Shown piece by piece: positions 20,163 to 32,200 of a DNA stretch of 34,572 nucleotides. Position numbers and translations under genes: made by a program. The stretch lies in the NCBI GenBank assembly GCA_001414345.1, contig LLCB01000455.1:1-34572 (forward strand), given 5' to 3'. Origin of the DNA: Hymenoscyphus infarciens. Lineage: Eukaryota > Ascomycota > Leotiomycetes > Helotiales > Helotiaceae. How positions within the stretch are numbered: position 1 is the stretch's first letter; the number at the start of each line of letters is the position of its first letter. A model generated the notes under the pieces. That model ran no database searches, was not told where the DNA came from, and saw only the letters and a list, made by a program, of their open reading frames with translations.

Positions 20163-21552
20163 TCATAGTGATCCATCTATCAAGTCTAAGCCGATAGTCG
20201 TGTGAGGGTTAACTCGATGTACGGGCTCCTCTCCTCTCTCTTTCGCCCACGCTTCGTAACCGCCAGGAAATTTAGCAATTAAAGTCTTCATTGTCTCTTT
20301 GGCCCTGTTGCGCAGTTGTCTAAGCCAAGTAGTTTGGAGTGAAAGGAAAGTTTTTATACATACATGTTTCGATATCTCAAATTTCCAGAGAATAGTGCGG
20401 AGCTTTTGAGGTCCCAACGACTCGTCCAAAGTTAGCAGATGAGCGGGGGTGAAATTTGGTCAAGATTCCTACAGATAGTAAAGCATATTGCGATCATCTT
20501 GGTCTTCTTCGGGTGCCGACACGGGGAAGTAATGAAAGTACGCCTTCATATACTGTCTGCCGATGAGGTGGCGTATTGGTCGCCAGGCGGCCATCTCCAC
20601 TGCGCATCGTCAGTATCTAATTCATCGTGTTCATTTAATTCAGCAATCTCTGACTTGCATTCGTTGTGAGCATACAGAGCTGCAGCATCGTAGATGACAG
20701 GTAAATTTGTGTCAATGTTCCACGACGTATTGCCGGCCCAAACTTCACCATGGATGAGACGAGGCTGTATCATTCGGCCTCCAGTTTCAAGCGGTCGGAG
20801 CAATCGAGGGATAACTATGTTAAGAATTCCTTGACAAAGTTGTTGCATTTCCTCGTCAACACCCTGGGATTTTTCTTCGGCATGCATGAACCACTTCATC
20901 GAATGATAGTATGATTCTTCCCATGTATCGTGCCAGACGGTGTATTGCGGGATGGTGCCTTTGTAGGTGGGAACATCAAATCCGTATTTGCCATTGGGAG
21001 AGATTCCTTTCGAGTGTAGCTCTGCAAGGGCCGAGGTAAAAGCTTGGATTTCGGGAATCTCATCGGTCATATTTATGAGTTCACAGCAAAAAAAGTGTAT
21101 GTCTTCAGCAGAGGCGTATGTGCCAGATCCAATTGGCTCGGGGACGAATTTAGGCGACACTTGATACAAAGCCTTCATTGACACAAATTCTCCAAGAACC
21201 ATCCCTTTACCATTGTTGCCTTGAGATACCTGGTATACCTGTTATTCTCTATTTCTTTTCCAGGTTCATGGGGTAAGACTTACTTTGAGAAAGTAGGAAC
21301 GCGGTGTGCCATCAGTCATTTTCGTCGGCCGTCCGAGTCCAATAGCTGGCGCCATGAGGCTGAATGCTCTCAATCTCCGTACCCGGGGGAAAAGCTAATG
21401 ATGGTCAGCAAAACGAGTGGGTTGGAAGTCCTTGGTGACTTGCTCGCTTGGACATTTTCGTCAACGAATTGAATCCATTTCTCGTCCACGTCGATTGGTT
21501 TGCCCCATTCTGCTGGGGTCATTACGTGCAAGACCTCCATAGGACCCGCCAT
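20163..21552 (-). pseudogene. Fructosamine/ketosamine-3-kinase-like (APH-fold) gene, six exons, one frameshift
   Basis: Exons are 21444-21552, 21284-21394, 20659-21229, 20473-20599, 20364-20420 and 20163-20319. Family landmarks in order are WIQFVDENVQA, PGTEIESIQPHGASYWTRTA, DGTPRSYFLKV (ATP-binding Lys), GEFVSMKALY, THFF-like IHFFCCELINMTDE, PNGKYGF, LIHGEVWAGN, VIYDAAALYAHNE, WRPIRHLIGRQYM, FPVSAPEEDQDDRNMLYYL, and SALFSGNLRYRN. Two introns (21395-21443 and 20600-20658) have GCAAGT donors; only these choices keep frame and homology. Exon 2 carries one extra base near 21325 (in GCCGACGAAAATG), producing a stop a few codons later. The catalytic HGD motif reads HGE. Related enzymes phosphorylate protein-bound ketosamines. 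This copy is probably not an active kinase. A sequencing error could explain the frameshift but not the HGE change. Confidence 0.8.
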
Positions 21553-21764
21553 CTTTTCGAAAAAGAAACGAAGAAAGATTCAACTGCCAAGATGGAACCA
21601 GGCTATAGGTGAATGATAAGAGAAGATCGCGGCGACAAAGTTCCTGATATTATGTAGCTGAACGACGCAAACGAAAATACGGGGTGGTGGTAGAGGAGGT
21701 GGGGCGTAGACATTACCTAACGCTTAACTGGCTGCACCCCCCACCTCGCAGCATCACTATGTAA
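21553..21764. other. Probable promoter of the kinase-like gene
   Basis: This is short unique DNA between the start codon and the large transposon. The TAA target duplication of that transposon is at 21762-21764. Confidence 0.35.
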
Positions 21765-22399
21765 GAGCCTGTTCAGCTCGTGCATATCTAGGATATGCAC
21801 CACTAAAAATCAGGAGGTAATATATATTTATATATACTAATTATATATATACACTAGTGTTTAGTATATATATTTAAAAGTGATATAAATCCCTCGTTTA
21901 ACCTCGTATATCTTAGTATATATATAATTAGAATATATACTACTAATAGTAGATATAAGAATTCCGTATATACGGTTCTATAATACTAAAATTCGAGTTT
22001 ATAAGCCTCTTAAATTAGTAAATAAATATATTAAACTCTTAAAATAGAATAATCTATATATACTAACTCTTTTCAGTTATCTATTTCTTAATCTTTTTAA
22101 AGTAAAGAAGCTTTAAGTTAAAGAAAAGCTAACTTCTTTAATATTCTAAGCTATAACTATAGCTATATACCTCTATATTAGATTTCTATGAAGAATAATA
22201 TCTCGGAGTTCTATAGCTAGAAATAAAGAGACTAGTATCTTTTTTTTAGGTTCTTAGATAAAGTATTATACTTAGCTAAAGTTAGTAATACTTAGTTATA
22301 ACTCCCGAGTTACTAAAGATATATATAAGATACTTTGCTTTTTATTATAAAATCTAGTTGAACTTTTTCAGAATTAATAAAGTAACTCTAAAAGCCTTA

Positions 22400-25300
22400 A
22401 AATACGTTTAAACGATTATTAGACAGTTTAGAAAGAGACTAAAGCATCTTATAATTATACTAAATAATTATAATAGTAGTAGTAGTAGGAAAAAGAGAGG
22501 CTTATAAAGAGCTCTTATTCTCTCCTCTAGAGTATTAGTAACTAATAAAGATAGTATAATAAACTAAGAAGAGTAGAGTATAAGAGAATAGAAGAGAGTA
22601 TTAGACTATATAGACGTAATAGAGAAGGGCTTAATCTAAATAATACTCGACTTAGTAATAGAGGAGAAGGGTATTAAAGTAATTATTAAAGTAGTAAGAA
22701 AAGTGCTTAAGTATAAGAGAACTAGGAAAGGAGAGAATAATATAATTATATATAGAATTCTAAGAGAGGAGCTCGCTATTATAGTTAAGAGAATAAGAGA
22801 AATAAAGAAGCGTAGCCTAACGTAGGTAGAGAGAGCTAGAACTAGGGGACTATAGAGAAGGGTAGTAACCGTACTATAAAGGGAATATATAGTACTAGCT
22901 AAATATATAAGAGAGATTATAGTCTAAGTAATAGAGATAGATAAAGAGAAGAATAAGCTATTATTAAAAGAGGTAATTAAAGCTATAAATATAAATAGAT
23001 ATAAGGTAGAAGTAATAGTAGCTTAAAAGCTCTAGAGTAGAGATATTATAATAAGGTTTAAGAAAGAGAAGTAGGTAGGATATATATAAGATAATAGCTA
23101 GATAAAGAAGGTATTTAGATAAGGAATAGTAGTAGTAGTAAGAATACTAGTAGTACTTATAAAAAGAGCCTTAGTAAATATATTTAAGAACGAGATAAGG
23201 AGTATATTATAAAGCATCTCTTAAGCCTCTAGTATAAGAATACTAAAGATTATATAATAAGGAAATAGATATAGAGAGTATTAAAGATAAGAGAGACTAG
23301 CTTAAAGGAACTATATTCTTAAAGTAGTAATAATAGAGGAAATAAGAAGGCTATATATAAGAGGAATACTATAAGAGGTATAATACTTCTTATATAAAAG
23401 ATATACCTTAGAGATAGTAGTATAAAGGTATTATAAGTACTAAAAGTAGAGGTATATAGTACACTTCTATAAATAAGATAAGAGGTACGCTTAGTATATA
23501 TATAAGAGGTATAAAGAGGGTAAGAAAGAGTGCCCTAGTAAGAAGGACCTAAAAGAATACCTAGTAAAGTGTAGGAATTATAGAAGAGGATACCTAGTGT
23601 TTATAAAAGAGTACTATATAAGAGAGTAATACTATAAGTAGGTAAGAGAATAATATCTTAATAAGATAACTATATTTATAAACCTATAAAGACTCTTAAA
23701 AGAGAGTAAGATAGAGACACTTTACTTATTTACCTTTAGCTAGAAAGAGGGCTTATAAAGCTTAAAGAAGAGGTAGAGATAGGAATCTATACTAAAGAGG
23801 CTAATAGATATAAATAAAGTAGGATATATAAATAGTAGCAACCTAACCTAGTTCTTAGAGAGGCTAAGGAGCTCCTTTAGTATAATAAGGGATCTAAATA
23901 AGAAAGAAATAGAAGTAACCTAAACCCTACTTATAAGACTATTATAAGTATAATAGTACTATACTAGAATATAAGGAAGATACTAGAAGCTCTTAATATA
24001 GCTTTAAATTATAAGAAGGAATATAATATATTAGTAATCTAAGAACTAGCGTAGAATAGTGTAAGAGACTCTCCTAGCTACTTCTTAAGCTTAAGATATA
24101 ATATAATCTAGTTAGATAGGATAGTAGTACTTTTTATATATAAAAGATATCTAAAAGCGAGCTAGATATATGCTATAGACGAGAACTAGGTAAGTATAAT
24201 AATAGAGGAGGAAGTAGATAAGACAACGGTCTACTTAGTCTATAACCTATAAATAGAGTAGATACTAATTAAGGATATACTCTAGTAAGTAAGACTAAGA
24301 AGAGTACTTATAATAAGTAACCTAAATACTTACTACCCCTTATAGAATATATATAAGAGATATAATAAGAACGTAGACCTCGTTCTCGAACTCGCTATAT
24401 TATAGGTACTAGAGAGGGATATACTCTATAGTAAAGCTATATAAAGAAGAGAGGGCTTCTATAACTCTATAATTAATCTTACCTTCTCTACTAAGAATAT
24501 AGTAACCTAGTAAAAGTCTTTAGACCTACTAAGATTAGACTATATAGCTTAACTTCTTATAATAAAAGTAGGAAGAGAAGGAAAAGTACTATAAGCGCCT
24601 AGATTTAGCTAAAGACTAATAGATAAGACTCTAGTTAAAGTAGAAGCCTCTTACTTAGAAACACTTATAATCTAAAATATATAAGAACTTAAGAGGGTAG
24701 TATAAAGACTTATAAAGGACCTTTAAAGAATAGTAAAGGCTTTAATACTACTCTAGAAGCTAGGTAAAGAGAGGGTATAACTCTAGTAGAATATAAAGGT
24801 TAAAGAAGTATTAAGAAAGATAAAGAGATATAAAAGAACCTAGAAGGAGTACTAAATAAGGAGCTTAAGGTAGTAGCTTAATAACACTCTTTAAGAACTT
24901 CGAATAGTTAGTAGAAAGATAAAGATAAAGAGCTAGAGAGAGGTACTAGTAGAGATAGTAAAGAATAAAAGGAAACTCTAGATACTTAAAAAGTAGATAT
25001 ATCTTAAAGAATATATAAGACTAGAAGTACTAGTACTACTAATATTTATATTACTTAATAGAATAAAAAGTAAGACCTACTAAGAGAAAGCTTATATCTT
25101 TATAGAAAAGTTCTTCTTAGAGTTAATAGCTAACTACTTAAGTATTCCTAATAAGAACTAGAATACTAAGAGCTTCTCTAAAAGGTACTTAATAAGCTAA
25201 TATATAACTAAGAAGTATATTAAAATAGCTATAAGATTAGTACTATAAAAAACGCTAGGATTTAATATACTAGTAAATAGCTTTCTAAAAGCTTATAATA

Positions 25301-27200
25301 AACCGCTTTATAAAGTACTTACTATAATAGCAGAAGTAAGCTTCTACTTATAACACTTCTTATTCTATTTCTACTATATAAAGGTAGTAATACTAAGAAA
25401 ACTAAGTAAAATAACTAAGGAGTAGAGTAAGGTAAGAGTCTACTAGCTAATAGTATTACTCTTAACTATAGATAAGATCTTTAAAAAAGTAATAGTATAA
25501 AGGCTTATATAGCTTATAGAGGAAATAGTAATACTACTAAAGCTATAAATAGGTAACTAGAAGTACTAAAATATAAAGCTAGTAATTAAAATAGTAATAG
25601 AGAGTATATATATAATATAAGAAAATAAGAGCTATACGTCTCTAGCCTAACTAGATATAATAAGAGCTTTTAACTAAGTAGACTATATATAGCTACTTTA
25701 TATATTAAAAGAGAAGGAGGTTCTATAATAGGTAATAATATAGATAAGGAGCTTCCTCTCTAGATAAAGAGCTATACTATTCTTTAATAAACAATTAGTA
25801 GATAAAAGAGACCTCGAATAAGGTATTCTATAAAGATTAGTACTATTACTAATACTATTTATCCTCTTTACCTTAATACTATATAAAGACCTAGTAAGAA
25901 TTAATAAGCTTATTATAGTAGGCTTTATAAATAATATAAATCTACTTATAATATTAAAAAGTATAGTAGTAAACTATAAGATACTTAAGATAACCTAAAG
26001 AGTATATAATAAGTAGGTAAATAAGTAAGAGATAGCTTTTAGCTTAGAGAAGATAGTACTTATATACTTTATAAGAATAAGAGTACTATAGAGAGAGATA
26101 GTCTAGTTTAAGGAGATAAGGCTTATACTAGTTAAATACGTAAAGTTCTTAGAAGTAGAGCTTAATAAGAAACTAAACTAGAAAGTATACTAAGAAAGAG
26201 TCTAGAAGAAGCTTATAATATAACCTTTATACTTATAAGACTTACTAGAAAAACGTAGAGAGTAAACTACTACTAAGTAAGATAGATATATATAGTAGTA
26301 ATAAGAAGCGTAATAGTATATAGGGTATTAGTATAGCACTATACTATACTAAAAGAAGGGAATACAAAGAGAATAGTAAGAAGCTTCCCTATATAATAAT
26401 CGAGATACCTATAAGTAGTAATAGAGATATATAAAGCTACCCTAGTTTAGAACCTAGAAGTTAAAGTAGACTATATACTAATTAACCTATATCTTAACCT
26501 ATAAGTAGCTACTTTTAAGAGAAAGTTTTAAAGGTCTAAGCTAGAAGAACTAATCTAGAATACCTATAGATATATAGTAATATAACTAAAGAGGAGAAGA
26601 AGAAGTAGACTAACAAAGGTAAGGAAGGTAATACTATACTTGTAGAAAGTAAGGTAGAAGTAGAAAGGGGAGTAAGGAGTAGAAGGAGTAAGATTTAAGT
26701 ATAACGCTATACTTATAGAATAGAAGAACTACCTAGAGACTTAAAAGAGAAGGACTTAAAAGAGGAACCTAATATAATATATAGAAGTATTAGATAAAGT
26801 AGACCTAGATAAGTAAGAGCTATAAAAGGTCTATAAGAGGCTTACTAAGATAAAGAACTCGCTACTCGTCTAAGTATAAATAGAGGTAAAAAGACTAAAT
26901 ACCTTCCTCTTTATAAGAAGGGTACTAAACTAGGTTATACTATAGTATATTTATATAAGTAGTAAGAAGATAGTAGAACACCTAGTCCTATTTTACTAAG
27001 ATATTCTATAAAAAAGAGACATACTTATAAGAGCTCTAAGAAAGAGGATTAGAGATCTATAAGAGCTAAGAGAGGTACTAGTAGATAGGAAACTAGCGCT
27101 AAGGGTAACTACTTAGCTACTTAGGCTAAGGAGACTCTAAGAGTATAAGCTAGTACTAGAATTACTTAAGAAGAGAGAAGAGAGTAAGAAAGAAGTAAAA
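22400..27200 (+). mobile_element. Relic of a Tad-type LINE retrotransposon
   Basis: Boundaries are approximate. Reading TAR as original CAR/TGG and TAY as TGY, the + strand shows, in order: a gag-like zinc-knuckle region at about 23430-23600 (RYYKY..., KECPSKKDLKE..., CRNYRRGY); an APE-endonuclease start at about 24030 (VI-stop-EL... where LINE proteins have IQEPWRN) and its NLNTYYPL block at about 24317-24345; and a reverse transcriptase whose FVDD motif reads GFINNINLL at 25921-25947, followed by NYKILK and AFSLEK...LIYF. D-to-N and Q-to-stop changes are all of the C-to-T/G-to-A type. No poly(A) tail or target duplication was found. The element is inactive. Confidence 0.7.
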
Positions 27201-27559
27201 GAAAAGAAGGAATAGAAGAAGAAAGCTAAGGTATACTAGAAGGTAAGACCTTAGCTCTAATAATTCTAAAAGTAAATATATCTCTTATACTACTAATATA
27301 TACCTTAGTAGGTTAAATATACTAACCTACTATACCCCTCTCTTATATTACTAAGTTAAAGAGATAAGCTTTAAATAGATAGTAGTAGGAACTAAAGAAA
27401 AGGAGAATCATACTTATAAAGAAGCTTAAGAGGTAAAGAAGAACGAGCTAAAAGGCTATATAAACTAGAACAGAAGATATACTACTTACTCTTAGAGCTC
27501 GGCCTATAGCCTACGTAGCGTAAGAATAATAATAATATAAAATCTAGTTTATAAACGCT

Positions 27560-28482
27560 CTTAGAAAGAATAGATCACTTTCTACGATTTACTAGTTTAG
27601 AAGCGATAATTATAGATAATAATAAAGAGGTATACTAAGAGCGGCGAATAATACTTAGTAGCTTATATAAAGAAGGTTATCTTATCTAAGAATTATACTA
27701 AATAAGAGAAATATAGGTTAGCCTACGTCTATAAAGCGCTCTTTAGTTTCTTTAACTATATAGTCTATATAGACGAATTTTATATTAATCTAATCTTAAG
27801 AGTATAAGAGAGAATAATAAGAGAGTAAGAAATACGCGAGAATATAGAAGAGAGACTGCTACTCTTAGAGTATTAGTTCTATACTACGAGTTAGATATAC
27901 TAGTAGAGAAAAGCTAAGAAGTTAGAGTTTTATAATAACGAGAGAAATAAAGTCGAGCGTCTAAAGTATTCTTCTAAGTCTTATAGACGTCTAAAGAACG
28001 AGACTAATAAGAAGTATTATTATCGCTTTTAAGAATAGAAAGCTAAGAAGTCTTATAAGTAAGATAGAAATAACGTAATAACTTAAAAGTACTATATAGA
28101 CTAGCTACTTATCTACGTATAAGCGATTAAAAGTATAAGAGAAATTAATAATAAACTATAGCTTTTATAAGAGAATAGAGACCTATTTTATAATATATAG
28201 AAAAGAGAGCTTATATAGAAGTATAAGAAAGTCTATAATATCTAAAACCTATACTACTCTCTATAGAGCCTAGATTATAATTCTATAGAAGGTATTTAGA
28301 CTATAATAAAGTAAAGATTAAGATATAAATACTTTGATTTAGATAAAGATATTAAGAAGGCTTTATAAGAGAAATAGAATAAGATTACTATAAAAGAGAT
28401 AGACTACTATATCGCTAATTTACCTAGAAGATATATAGAGTTATAAAGGTCTAGTAGAAAGCCTATTAGAGATAATAAGTAG
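27560..28482 (+). pseudogene. Tc1/mariner-like DDE transposase relic
   Basis: Start is approximate; the stop is at 28480-28482. One frame (that of 27763) runs through the whole region with stop codons but no visible frameshift. It shows VYIDEFYIN (first catalytic Asp at 27772), WWRKAKKLEFYN-like and YRRLKNET blocks, LLQEN-RD (second catalytic Asp position, now Asn, at 28174), and SLDYNSIEGI-type SPDLNPIEG with the third acid at 28288. IIKQRLR and NLPRRYIEL follow. The motif order is that of the DDE_3 Tc1/mariner family common in fungi. The stops correspond to CAR or TGG codons, as RIP produces. Confidence 0.75.
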
Positions 28483-28832
28483 TAATAGTAGAGATATATT
28501 AGTAAATAAATCGAGTTAATACTTTTAATAAAGCTAACTTATATATACTAAATTTCTATATCTACTATTACTACTAAAAAAAGTTTTAGACCTCTAGAGA
28601 TATAAATCTTTAAAACTTTATATATATATGTTTTTTTACTACTATTAAGACATCTAACTATGCTATATATAAGAATATATACTAGAATATATACTATAAG
28701 CTAAACGTTTACTTAATATATTAAGAAATAATTAATAATATATACTAACTTATACGAGGTCACTATTTAGAGTATCTCGTCAAATATCTATACATATATT
28801 TAAATACTTTATACGAGCCAAACAGGCCCTAA

Positions 28833-29230
28833 GCATGTCGATGTAGATGTGGTGGCTAAAATATTTATATTTGCGGTGGTTCTGATATTCCGATACGCGG
28901 CATGATTCCCCGCTCCTGTACGACACATCTTCTAGCAAAGCTTTCCTGCTGTTTCCTGCTGTTTTCTGCACATTTCTGCAGCACGACAACCCCCCTGTTG
29001 ATGAGTGGGCGAATCGATGAATGGAACCGCTTCGTATCAGGAAGGAATACACGGTATAAATAATGAGGCTTGAAACTAGGATGATCAGCAGGTCAGTCCC
29101 AGGTTGTTGTCGGGACCCCGCGAACGTATATAGCGTAGGGGGGTAGTTGTGCCAGTCTGCCCACCCAGTCTGCCTCGTCTGCACCCCAGCCAGACCCTCG
29201 TGGAAGTGGAAGTGAGACCTACTGCCCGCC
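28833..29230 (+). promoter_or_regulatory. Upstream region of the NLR-like gene with TATA-like box
   Basis: This is unique DNA of ordinary composition from the transposon end to the start codon. TATAAATA lies at 29055-29062, about 170 bases before the ATG, and a pyrimidine/CAG-rich leader (GTCTGCC repeats) follows. It probably contains the promoter. Confidence 0.45.
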
Positions 29231-32200
29231 ATGGAGGACGATCTTGAGCTGCAAAAGGTTTCGACAACCTCTACAACTTCCACGACGCTCTCGACATTCT
29301 CAACCTCTTCCGCATCCACGACTTCCACAAGCACTTCAATCCCCTCGTCGAATAGTCGGTCACTTCTGTCTTCCACCCGAACCTGGCTCTCCGGAGGGAG
29401 CGAAGGTCGCAGTTCTGTTCTGGAGGACAAAATAGGTCCTTTGGGGTTGAATACCCTCTCTGTGCCAACAAGCAACCCGGCAAACATCGATTTGATATTT
29501 GTACATGGGCTTGGTGGGGGATCACGAAAAACATGGACAAAATCAGGTGATCCGACACTTTATTGGCCAAAGGAATGGTTACCGAGTGACGAAGCGTTAA
29601 AGGATGTGAGAATTCACAGTTTTGGTTATGACTCGAATTGGGGCAAGAAGAGCATTCTCAGCATTCATGATTTCGCAGATGCACTTCTCAATGCTATTCT
29701 TGATTGTCCATCTATCCCGCAGGATACAAAGGCATGTTAGTTTTTCCTCTGCTCCGAATGTCCGGTATTTCTGCCTTTGGAAATGGTTCATATGTGAGTA
29801 ATAATCGCTCATTTCAGTCTAGGCACCTATCGTTTTGATTGGTCACAGTATGGGGGGTCTCGTTATAAAACGCGCCTATCTCTCAGCAAAAGCAAAGCAG
29901 CAATACGAATCTCTAGCAGCTCGTTTTCAAGGCGTACTCTTTCTTGCTACACCCCATCGAGGCTAAGACGTTGCTCAAGTCCTTTCGAAAGTTCTTGGTT
30001 TAATGGGTGGCGACAGACCTTACGTTACGGATCTAAATCGCGACTCGGAAGCACTTCGTTTAATCAATGACGAATTTCCAGAACAGTGCCAAGACCTTTT
30101 GCTATACTCATTCTATGAGACGCTGCCTACCAGCTTCGGGCTCAGAAAGGGCCTTGTTGTGAACCGAGATCTGGCAACTATGGGATACGCAAACGAACGT
30201 AGAGCGTACTTGCACGCGGATCATCGCGATGTTTGCAAGTATACTTCACAAAGTGATCCAAATTATTTGACAGTGAGAAATGCCCTCGTTTCTGTCTTGG
30301 CTGTCTTGCGTGACCGTTTTGCAACGGTCAAACAAGAAACTAGCAAGGACCGGCGACGGCTGCTGGACACTTTGTTAGGTGTGTCTGACGCTCCCGAGGA
30401 CGATTTTATGAGTGCCGATAGTAACCGGATGGATGGCTCCCTCGAATGGTTGATCAGAAAGGAAAACTTCCAGGAATGGATTCATTACGCCCACCCACCC
30501 ATTTATTCCATCACTGCAAAGCCGGCAACGGGCAAGACAATCTTGAGTGGAAAAGTCATTGCATATCTCAGGAAACTGAAAAAGAAATGCAGCTTCTACT
30601 TCTTTCGCGAGGGGACAAAGGAGAAGGCGAACGTAACCGCATTTTTATTATTCGTCGCGTGGCAAATGGCCAACTCCGACGACAGGATTTTGGAAACCTG
30701 CCTCCAGATTCTGGAGCAAGACAATATCATCAAGAGCGATTATCGTAACATATGGCGCAAGTTGTTTTTGGAGGGCATTTTCAAGATCCGAAGCGAGCAC
30801 ACTCACTACTGGGTCGTTGGTGCCCTGGATGAATGCCAGAATGAAGCAGAAATTATATCTCTGCTCTTGAATACCGCCGAGGTATCTTCCATACACATAT
30901 TGATCACTTCTCGGAACCCATTCGAGTCAAGTCAAAAGTTACGAGAGTCCAAAGTCAAGGTGCTCTCCGAAGGCATTCTTGAACAGGATAGCAGGTCCGA
31001 CATTACTCTCTATCTCTATGCAAATCTGGACGCTCTCCCCTCCGTTGACGTAGATGATCAAGAATCTATTGTCCACCATATTGTTGACAAGTCCAGGGAA
31101 TGTTTCTTGTGGGTGAGCATTGTTATCCAGGAACTCAGGAATGTGCACACGTCAACCGACAAGCGAAGGATTCTGGACGAAGTTCCCGTCGGTATGAACG
31201 AATTGTATGCTCGGATACTTGATAAAATGACCATCGCTTCGTACGGAAAGGAGCTTGCGAAAGCCATCCTGACGTGGACAATATGCTCTACCCGCCCATT
31301 ACGAGTTGACGAGCTTCACGAGGCCCTTCAGCTGGACCTCAAGGAATCAATAGACGACCTCGAAAGCTCTGTACAATCGTGCTGTGGCCAACTCGTCTAC
31401 GTAGATACAAATGGCCTAGTCAAAATGATTCATTTAACCGCACGCGAGTTCCTTCTTAATGCCGCCACAAGTTCAGAGTTTGCAGTTAGCGAGAAAGAAG
31501 GCCACCGTCGCTTACTATTGACTGGTGTGCAGTACCTCAATAGCCCCCCTAGGAAGGTCCCTAGGCATCGAAGAACTAGTGGTATTAGCTTGGTTGGAGA
31601 ACAGTCTGCGCTCCTCAACTACGCCTCGATCTCCTTGTCGGAACATATCTCACACATATCTTCCATGGATCGAGATGTTCTATCCAGCCTCGCGAAGTTC
31701 TTCAAGTCTCCCAACGTTCTTCAGTGGATTGAGTATATCGCGAAGAATTCCGAACAACAACGATTAGTGGAAGCAGGAAAAGCCCTCGGGACATTTCTTC
31801 AAGAACAACCAGACCAAACCTCGGCAATATCCGATGATACAGCATTACTGAGTTCCTGGGCGACGGATCTAGTGCGGGTAGTTATGGAATTCGGGAAGAT
31901 TCTGGAAGCATACCCACCTGCTATTATTCGTCTCATACCCCCGTTTTGCCCTTCTGCAACTGCCATAAGAAAACAGTTTGGGTCCTCGGTTCGCAGTATT
32001 ACTGTTCGCGGATTACGAGCCGAGACCTGGGATGATTGTTTGGCTACTGTCGTCGATATGCTTGAGCAATATTCCAGCCTAGCATGTTCGAAAATCCAAT
32101 TTGCAATTGGCTGCTTTAGTGGGAAGATATTCCTATTCAAGCAGGAAACCTGTCAAAAGATTTCCACCCTGCAGCATGGTGAGCCTGTGCGGCTTTTGAT

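Larger units (their letters stand above)
21765..28829. mobile_element. 7.07 kb TIR DNA transposon (long family member), TAA target duplication, RIP-mutated
   Basis: The left end GAGCCTGTTCAGCTCG and right end CGAGCCAAACAGGCCC are inverted. TAA lies at 21762-21764 and 28830-28832. The outer roughly 190-270 bp match the short copies at 13549 and 14519. Inside are a LINE relic (about 22400-27200) and a Tc1/mariner-like transposase relic (to 28482, + strand). The simplest reading is a DNA transposon of about 2 kb enlarged by a LINE insertion. The outer few dozen bases are less mutated than the interior. Confidence 0.8.

Noticed and set aside
20364..20472. In-frame TAG and TGA after LYYL as two RIP nonsense mutations in the kinase-like gene
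   Set aside because: A 52-nt intron (20421-20472, GTAGGA donor, CTAAC branch point) removes them and yields LRWDLKSSALFSGNLRYRN, which matches the family.
28780..29487. 235-codon ORF on the minus strand
   Set aside because: It spans the transposon end and the 5' part of the NLR-like gene, with mirror-image Val/Glu-rich low complexity from the Ser/Thr-rich exon.
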